Shown piece by piece: positions 56,738 through 64,000 of a stretch of DNA of 64,000 nucleotides (within the stretch, counting starts at the first letter, position 1; every line of letters starts with the position of its first letter). Under the pieces are notes generated by a model. That model was given only the letters and a program-made list of their open reading frames with translations. It searched no databases and was not told the origin of the DNA. A program made the position numbers and the translations under genes. Origin of the DNA: Trifolium pratense (taxonomy: Eukaryota; Streptophyta; Magnoliopsida; Fabales; Fabaceae); contig NC_060060.1 of the NCBI RefSeq assembly GCF_020283565.1, positions 45,062,015-45,126,014 on the forward strand, read 5' to 3'.

Positions 56738-57060
56738 ATAAGTCGTGAAGCCCCGATACTCAAAAAATGACAAAGTATCATGTCTGATATGTACTCGATA
56801 CCGATACTTCTCTGATACGTGTATCGATCGAAAAAGTATTGGGCAATTAATGCTCTTTGATGATAGAATTGTAGGAGAGGAGACTGATACGTACGATTCA
56901 TATTTTCTCTTAAGTATTGAATGTTAGAGTATGATGTTACCAACTATGTCTTTATTAGTTTTTTTCATTGTCATGACTTGAACTCTGGACTTCCAACTCC
57001 TTAACCCTGCTCAACTAGCTTAACCAGTTAAGCTACTCATCTCCTCTTGAGTAGTACTTA
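56738..57060 (-). repeat. SINE-like and CGATAC-rich repeat, copy 2
   Basis: Reverse complement of 8411-8850. Read on the minus strand it has GGTTAAGCTAGTTGAGC-type A-box sequence, GAGTTCAAGTCATGAC, the shared ATGTTACCAACTATGTCTTT block (inverse), and the GATAC cluster. The copies are clearly related but differ at many sites. Confidence 0.6.
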
Positions 57061-57672
57061 TTAAAGATATTAATAATCAAAATTATGCATTAAAAATATT
57101 GCATTAATCAAACTAGCTCTTATATTTTAACAGCAGAGAATATCTCCCTTGGAAGCTCCATCCATGTTGAGACGAAACCAAATTGAATTTCGACAAAGTA
57201 AAAAACCAAGATTCTATGCATCAAAGAATAAGTGGACACGTGGCATACATCGAAGCCATCTGTAGGATACTAAATTCTAAGCAAACAGCATCCTTTTCAA
57301 CTACTGTCACTGTTTCAAAACCAAGATTAACTATTTTTTTCTTTTACTACAATCCACACCACACCGACAGTTTGACACGCACGTAAGAGACTGCTAAGAG
57401 GATGTGATCCTCTGCATACGTATTATGATGGAGATGGTTGTACCTACTTTGTTGTTACATTTTGTTTTTTTTCGTTGTTATGTGTGACTCTAATAATTAA
57501 TTGTGATTAGATAGTACCAGTACATGCTTTTAATTTATCAATCTTCCATAGGAGTTAGTTTAAAATATAAAATTATATTTTAGGGATTTTGTAGTTGTCA
57601 ATCTTCTTATGTTTGATTAGAGACAAGGAACCGACCAATCTGAATTATATAGTAGACTTTACATTCACCATA
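57061..57672. other. Intergenic
   Basis: AT-rich, no gene recognised. Confidence 0.45.
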
Positions 57673-57680
57673 TTAAAAGA

Positions 57681-57854
57681 GGGTCATGCTAACTAGTGCC
57701 CTCGGGACACTAGTTAAGGATAAAAAAAAAGTAATTTTTGCATTGAAAATGACACTTTTTATACTTTACAAACATTGACTACACAAGTTTCAATGTAATT
57801 TTACTATAATTAGTATCCTTAACTAGTGCCCCGGGGCACTAGTTAGCATTTTCC
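57681..57854. mobile_element. Palindrome-ended MITE, copy 2
   Basis: Ends GGGTCATGCTAAC and GTTAGCATTTTCC. Flanked by TTAAAAGA (57673-57680, 57855-57862). The right end holds a perfect 26-bp palindrome centred on GCCCC|GGGGC, and the left end a near-palindrome, GTGCCCTCGGGACAC. Same family as 22359-22529 (174 bp against 171 bp). Confidence 0.75.
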
Positions 57855-57992
57855 TTAAAAGAAAACACATAAATTTGGTCACTTTGACACACTCAATTTT
57901 CTCACAATTCAATTTAATTTTTCGTATTTAAATTAGTTTTTAATATTTTTATGTTTGAAAAAATTAGCCAATTTATTTCATTCATTAGTTAT

Positions 57993-58691
57993 TGTTGTGA
58001 ATTCGTCTTAAAATCACACCAATGAATAACTTGATGTGTGGAGCAATAGAACGGCAACCAATAATTAAGCGGAATAAATAATAATAATAACCGATAAACA
58101 AGATAAAGGAGAAGAAAGAACACGATATTTGTTTACCCAGTTCGGTCCAATAATGACCTAGTCTGGGGGAGAGAGCAGCCCCTCCGTTCCACTATATCAA
58201 ACGAGTAACTTTACAAAGAAATTCCCAATTGGGTTACAGGAATTAATCTTAATTCTACCCAAATCCCGAATCTCTTCCCGTGGCCAAGAGACTCAATTTG
58301 ATAAGTGTTTCCCAAGGTGTACCACAAAGATAGTTCGCCCACCCTAGAGTTGTACCAAGAGAAAAAACCCTTTTTCCTCTCTAAGACCCTAGCCCTTGTG
58401 TGGTGGCAAACCCTAATCCTTGCCTCTACATCTCTACTCTCTTGAGTTGCTCTCTTTCTCTCTCTCTCTCTCTCAATTTTTCTATGAATAAAGCACTCCC
58501 TATTTATAGAAAAATAATATGCCAAAAAATTAGTAACAAATCTGTTTTAAAATAAAACAAATCCAAGTCAAAGTATCTTCCAAGAAAATATATTTTTTTC
58601 CCAAAAAATCTTCAAAACATCAAAGATGCAAAAAGATTCAACAAAGATTTTTCTGACTTCTTGTAACTGAGATTTCAAGGCATATCCAACA
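57993..58691 (-). mobile_element. Solo LTR, 699 bp
   Basis: On the plus strand it begins TGTTGTGAATTCG and ends CATATCCAACA. Flanks GTTAT and ATTAT agree at four of five bases. On the minus strand a TATA box (TCTATAAATAGGG, about 58499) precedes a CT-rich leader. The open frame at 58211-58525 is inside this LTR and is not a gene. The TTTACCCAGTTCGGTCC motif (58133) looks like a retroelement LTR. The family is not named here. Confidence 0.65.
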
Positions 58692-59431
<740 letters not shown>

Positions 59432-59454
59432 CACTTTTAGGTTATTATTTTTTA

Positions 59455-59515
59455 GGTTAAATTACACTTTTAGCCCCTTAAGTTTCACAAAGTTGCACTT
59501 TTAACCCTTAAATTC
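59455..59515 (+). repeat. One-ended copy of the 43072 foldback family
   Basis: GGTTAAATTACACTTTTAGCCCC matches the left end of the 43072 element (GGTTAAATTGTACTTTTGGCCCC). It breaks off after about 60 bp. Confidence 0.5.
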
Positions 59516-59568
59516 TATGATAATAAAAATAAATCAATGAATTAATTAATTAAAACGATAGTTTAATA

Positions 59569-59809
59569 CTCTCTCCGTCCCAAAACTTTAGTCATTTTGG
59601 AGTTTTGCACGGAGATTAAGAAATGATAAGTAAAGTCATTTTTATCCTTACTTTATTAAGAAAGAGAAAATATATTTAATTAATGTTTCAACTTTAGTAA
59701 GAGTACAAATGGTAAAGTATCATTAAATGTGCATTGGTAACTTAAAATGACTAAAGTTTTGGGACAAAACTAAAAATGTAAAAAAACTAAAGATTTGGGA
59801 CGGAGGGAG
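59569..59809. mobile_element. Stowaway-like MITE
   Basis: Inverted ends CTCTCTCCGTCCCAAAACTTTAG and CTAAAGATTTGGGACGGAGGGAG with TA on both sides (59567-59568 and 59810-59811). The right terminus appears twice (near 59750 and 59785), suggesting internal duplication. 241 bp. Confidence 0.8.
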
Positions 59810-59811
59810 TA

Positions 59812-62800
59812 AAATTATTATTCTCTTTATTTTATTTATTATTTTTTCTTAATTTGTGTAAAATTATCAATTGCGATAATTGTTATGGAATTGAGGAATT
59901 AAAATATATTTCTAATTTTGTTGTTATAGATACTATTAGAGTACCACGGCAGATGTCCTATTAGTATAAGTTAATTGATAGCTACTAAAAATATTATTGA
60001 AAGAATCAGAGTTCGAATTTTGATTCTCCAATTCTTTACACTTATAATGATTGAGTTTAACCACTAGACTACTTGACAAAAAAAATAATAACATTGCCGA
60101 TTTTTTATAATTTTTCTTTTATGATTTTGAAGATAAGATCTATAAAGCGAAAATATTAATTTAGAATAAGTGGATCGATGCGACTGAAGTCTAAGATAAG
60201 GGAGATTTCATCGCACTTAGAAATATATTTATATTTTCCAAATTCAAAGGATATTGACAGAACTCAAATCCAGACCAAATCAAATTCAAGACTTATATTT
60301 TACCACTAAACTTTTTTTTTTTTTACAATGGAGTCAATGATATCGAATATAGAACCACTCACGGAACACTCACTATAATATAAAGGTTGGAGGGAGCAGG
60401 AATATTCCTTATCCGCACGGAGCTATTCCTCGCTAAGAATAAGAAAGGACGCTATCTCTACGAAACCCCTCGTCACTAAACCAAATCTAATGGCTTACAC
60501 CACTAAACTCATCTTTGTCTATACTTTTTAAATATGTATAGTTTAATAGCAATAATTTTATTGGCTGAAAATTTCACCCTTAAGATAAATAAATAAATAG
60601 AGTGTTCAGTGTTTGAGTTCAGTACCTACATATATAATATGGTATTTCTATCAACTAAGCTAAATTCACCGGACAAACAACAATATTAAGTTCAATGTCA
60701 ATATTGCTAATTTTATTGTTGATACTACTTTGAATTCACCTCCTAATGCAATGCTTGGTATGAATGTACTTTTCACTTTCATTGTATCTATCTTAACTAT
60801 ACATTAATGTCCAAAGTAACATCACGGACATGTCTAGATTTTCATTAGTTTTGTCCATTCGGCCACTTAATTATGTGATTAATAGTGTATTGGTTGTCTA
60901 TATTGTTATACATGTCACATGCAACGATTTATTTTCTATATTAATATTCCCTTCTTCAAAATAAAAAAATAATAAGGAGTTTTTATTTTTAGAATTGATA
61001 TTATCAAATAATAAGATATTAAGCTTTGGACATTACACTATGCACACAACTAAAAAGAAAAGAATACTTTTTTTCTCTTTTTCTCGCTATTTATGCCAAA
61101 GTTGATTAAATTAATATTATAAGCATTTTTTAAAGAGTTAATTTAAAGCATTCTAAAGTTAAGCATATGGTAGAGTGTCTTTGTACTTGCAAGTAGTACT
61201 AACACATTTGAAAAGAAGAATCTAACAACTTTTATATAACGAAAATAAAGACATAAAGAAAGCTAAAGAAAATTACCCCAAATTAACAACATATAGTTTT
61301 GATGTATTTTCTTTGTTTAAGGAAAAAATGTATTTAGACACGTTTCATCTCGTAGGTAAACAAACTGTCGGTTGGAAAAATGGGAAAAAAAGAAAAAGAA
61401 ATTCCTCACTTTCCCAAAGAAAATGAGATGTTTCCTTTAAGTGGACAAATTCCTTCCTTTGTGATACATAAATTGATGAATGTATTTGTAACAAAAATAT
61501 AAAAAATAAAATAAAAATTGATGCATTTAATAGCAAATAAAATTGAGTGAGCATAACAATTTTGATTTTTTATTTTTTTGGTTGATAGACGAAATGACAA
61601 AATCATTGAAAACTTACACACACAAAATGGAGTGACCGGGAAATGAACAAGGAATTGTGGACATTTTGATTTTTAATGTGTGAAACATTGTAAGTATAAT
61701 TTTTTAATTTATCTTGACCAAAAAAAAATTAATTTTTTAATGTAATAAAATTAATAAAAGACACATTGAAGTGTCAAACTAACTAGCAAACTAAAACAAA
61801 TTCAAAAATAAATTAAAAACTGAAAAACATATTTAAATATTTTTTTATTTTGATACATTAGCTGACTTTGTTATGACTGTTTAATTACTGTTTAATTACT
61901 TAAATATAATTTGCAGACAATTCAAAACACAATCTCTAAGTGTGGGTAGGTACGGAATCATATTTTCCATAGTTACAGCACCTCTGAGCATCCGATCTCT
62001 AATCGGCAATTGAAATCAATTTTCTTTATAAAACTGTATTTTAAATATGAACCGTCTGATCCAAAATTAACGGTTATTATTGATTATAACGTGAAACTCA
62101 TACGTCATTTATTAGTAATTCATGTTCGTTGTTGATTTTGGAGTATATCAACAACGATCATGAGTTACTAAGTCGTTTTTCTATCTATATTAAACATGAA
62201 ATATTTAATTTTTCATTTAAAATATGTAGTTATAGATTAAAATAAAAATCAATATATAATTGCTATATATGTATAAACTATAAACCAATGTCCCAGCTGC
62301 TATGAAAATGATATAACACCTTATGAATTAATACAATTGGAAGACACATATGCTTTCAAATAAAGGTAAGGGTCAAAATAAGCATGCTAATACCATTATG
62401 AGTACGCAATTGGCAACGGTGTCGTTTTGTATATTCAAGTCAATTACATCATTCGGATGTGATACTCACTTCCATTTTGCAAAATTGGCTAGAAATTGAC
62501 ACATTGGACAAGCTCTTTCAGCTACCAAAACTATAAACAAATAATAAGTTAGGGCACATTTTTTTTATTTTTAAATTTCACACTTGCTTCTTAATTTATC
62601 TCGAATATGTGAATATGTTTACGATATTAGTTTTTGAAATGTTTGCTAGCTAGTCATGCATATTTTAGAGCTTAGGTAAAAGGGAACATAGCCACTTCTA
62701 TTTTTTTCACTTTGCTATTTGTTAATTATTGGAGTTTATCTTTGCATACATTTTGTTATGATTTTATCTTCTTACTACGTACCACTAGTCATGTTTAAGA

Positions 62801-63164
62801 CTAAGACGCAAGTAATTAACAAGTCTAAGAAGTGCTTGAACAAGTCCAAGACATTCACATTTTTTCTATCTTCTTATTTTTGTTAAACAATACACTTGGA
62901 TTCACTTTTGATTTTTCAAAATTTTTTACACTCTATATTTGGTCAATCTAAACGTGTAAAATATGCACTTTAAATTTTTCAGGAATTTTTATACCTCCAA
63001 TAAACAAATCCAAGAGCGTATTATATGTTCACTTCAATTTTTTTCAAAATTTTTGAATTGGGCATTCAAAAATAATTATCTCAATGGCGAAGGTTTAGCT
63101 GGTAGAATTTGTTTGTAGTTGATGATAATTAGTGTGATTTTGGGTCTTCGAGGGGAAAGGTACC
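59812..63164. other. Intergenic, mostly unassigned
   Basis: AT-rich with no gene recognised. It includes a SINE-like copy at 60555-60665 (minus; shares CTTAAGGGTGAAATTTT and TTTAGCTTAGTTGATAGAA with 47101-47250). The open frames at 61345-61621 (minus) have no domain. Confidence 0.45.
60555..60665 (-). repeat. SINE-like repeat, relative of 47101-47250
   Basis: Reverse reading: AATTTAGCTTAGTTGATAGAAATACC, then CTTAAGGGTGAAATTTTCAGCC. The A-box-like start is close to a tRNA sequence. Confidence 0.45.
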
Positions 63165-64000
63165 TGATAGAAATTTTGCAAGTGTACAAAATAATCGCAA
63201 GTAGTAAAAATTATCGATCCTCAGGGATTGAGATTAATATAAAGCAAAACAATTAAACTATTACTTAAGAGGAAATTAAAATACATTTGGGGGGTTTGCA
63301 TTGCAAGTTGTTTGACAATTTGAAAGTAAAAAGATTGAATTCAACAATTAAAGAAAGAGATTGGGTTTGTTTTGAATCCCTCGTATTTCACTATGGATGT
63401 TAGCGTCTAATACCCTTATGATGATCAATTCAATTATCACGACGGTTCAACTAAGCCACTATACCCATTCTCATGATGTATAACTCACTATTTTACACTA
63501 TAATCCCCTAATCTCTTAGGCCAATTAAATAGTTAAAATAGGCAAACATTGAACGTTAAACCATAAGTCACAACCCCTAATTTCCTATCTCTAGATCAAT
63601 TACAAGGTTGAACGATCAATTTAGGTCCAATTCATACAATTAATCTCTTAATCAATATGAATCTCAAATCATACATGAACATTCATCAATGCACATAAGC
63701 ATTAAACAAAAATATTGATTGAATAGAAAATTGAATTAATCGAAAGAGTATCAATACAAAACTAACATGTGAAACCCATAGATTCATACAAGTTCATCTT
63801 ACAAAACCCAATCAAAAACAATTTAGCTACTCATAATATTAATTAGAGATAATAGAGAATAAAGAATTACACATAAAATTATGATTGAATGTGTAGAAAG
63901 CCAGCACCAAAGAACTGCTATTCAACGGTGAAGCCTCTGCGTGACTGCTTTCTTTCTTCTCTCGGCGTGCCACCTCCTTTTGTGCGTGACTTTTCTCTTT
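63165..64000 (+). mobile_element. LTR of the 23463 family, runs off the right edge
   Basis: Starts TGATAGAAATTTTGCAAGTG and matches the reverse of 24560-24628 over the first 65 bp, including CGCAAGTAGTAAAAATTATCGAT. A poly-G tract (GGGGGG at 63289-63294) occupies the place of the C16 run in the other copy. A purine tract (GAGGGGAAAGG, 63151-63161) precedes it, so it could be a 3' LTR. The rest of the element is beyond the window. Confidence 0.65.

Noticed and set aside
58211..58525. Minus-strand open frame of 104 codons
   Set aside because: It lies entirely within the solo LTR and reads through its CT-rich leader; no domain.

Overview
The window is AT-rich plant nuclear DNA, most probably from a dicot and plausibly a legume. 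The evidence is a spliced gene with GT-AG introns, an intronless plant MATE transporter gene, plant-type Copia, Gypsy, LINE, CACTA, Mutator-like and Stowaway-like elements, TATA boxes and many (TA)n tracts. It holds two apparently intact host genes in 64 kb. The rest is mobile DNA and unassigned intergenic sequence. I found no sign of a bacterial-style operon, CRISPR array or organelle DNA.

Layout. At 1-708 lies the end of a Gypsy-type LTR that cuts off a broken FAR1-domain gene (709-1185, minus). At 2033-6676 is a complete-ended CACTA transposon with a 3-bp target duplication whose transposase core is deleted. From 7.4 to 11.5 kb are two decayed Copia pieces (a gag start, then RT end plus RNase H plus 3' LTR) with a tRNA-derived repeat between them. 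From 11.5 to 18.2 kb are small foldbacks, tandem duplications and Stowaway-like MITEs. The MATE efflux gene is at 18420-20006 with its own TATA box. From 20 to 31 kb are a palindromic MITE, a solo LTR (23463-24628), a LINE end, and a gag-only LTR retrotransposon (25028-27991). From 31 to 48 kb are Mutator-like foldback elements (43072-44048, 44462-44931, 46094-46810) and a young non-autonomous LTR element with two identical 174-bp LTRs (36000-37607). The four-exon BAG1-like co-chaperone gene is at 48316-50755 (minus). From 51 to 64 kb are two solo LTRs, LINE-derived RNase H remnants, a second copy of the palindromic MITE, and an LTR running off the right edge.

The two host genes do not form a pathway: one encodes a membrane efflux carrier and the other an Hsp70 co-chaperone. 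The transposons interact physically by nesting and truncation. Target duplications that can be read directly support the boundaries of most complete elements. I found no convincing new biological system. The most distinctive items are the identical-LTR element with a 26-bp repeat array, the gag-only element with unequal LTRs, the MITE family whose ends are themselves palindromes, and the set of Mutator-like foldback families.
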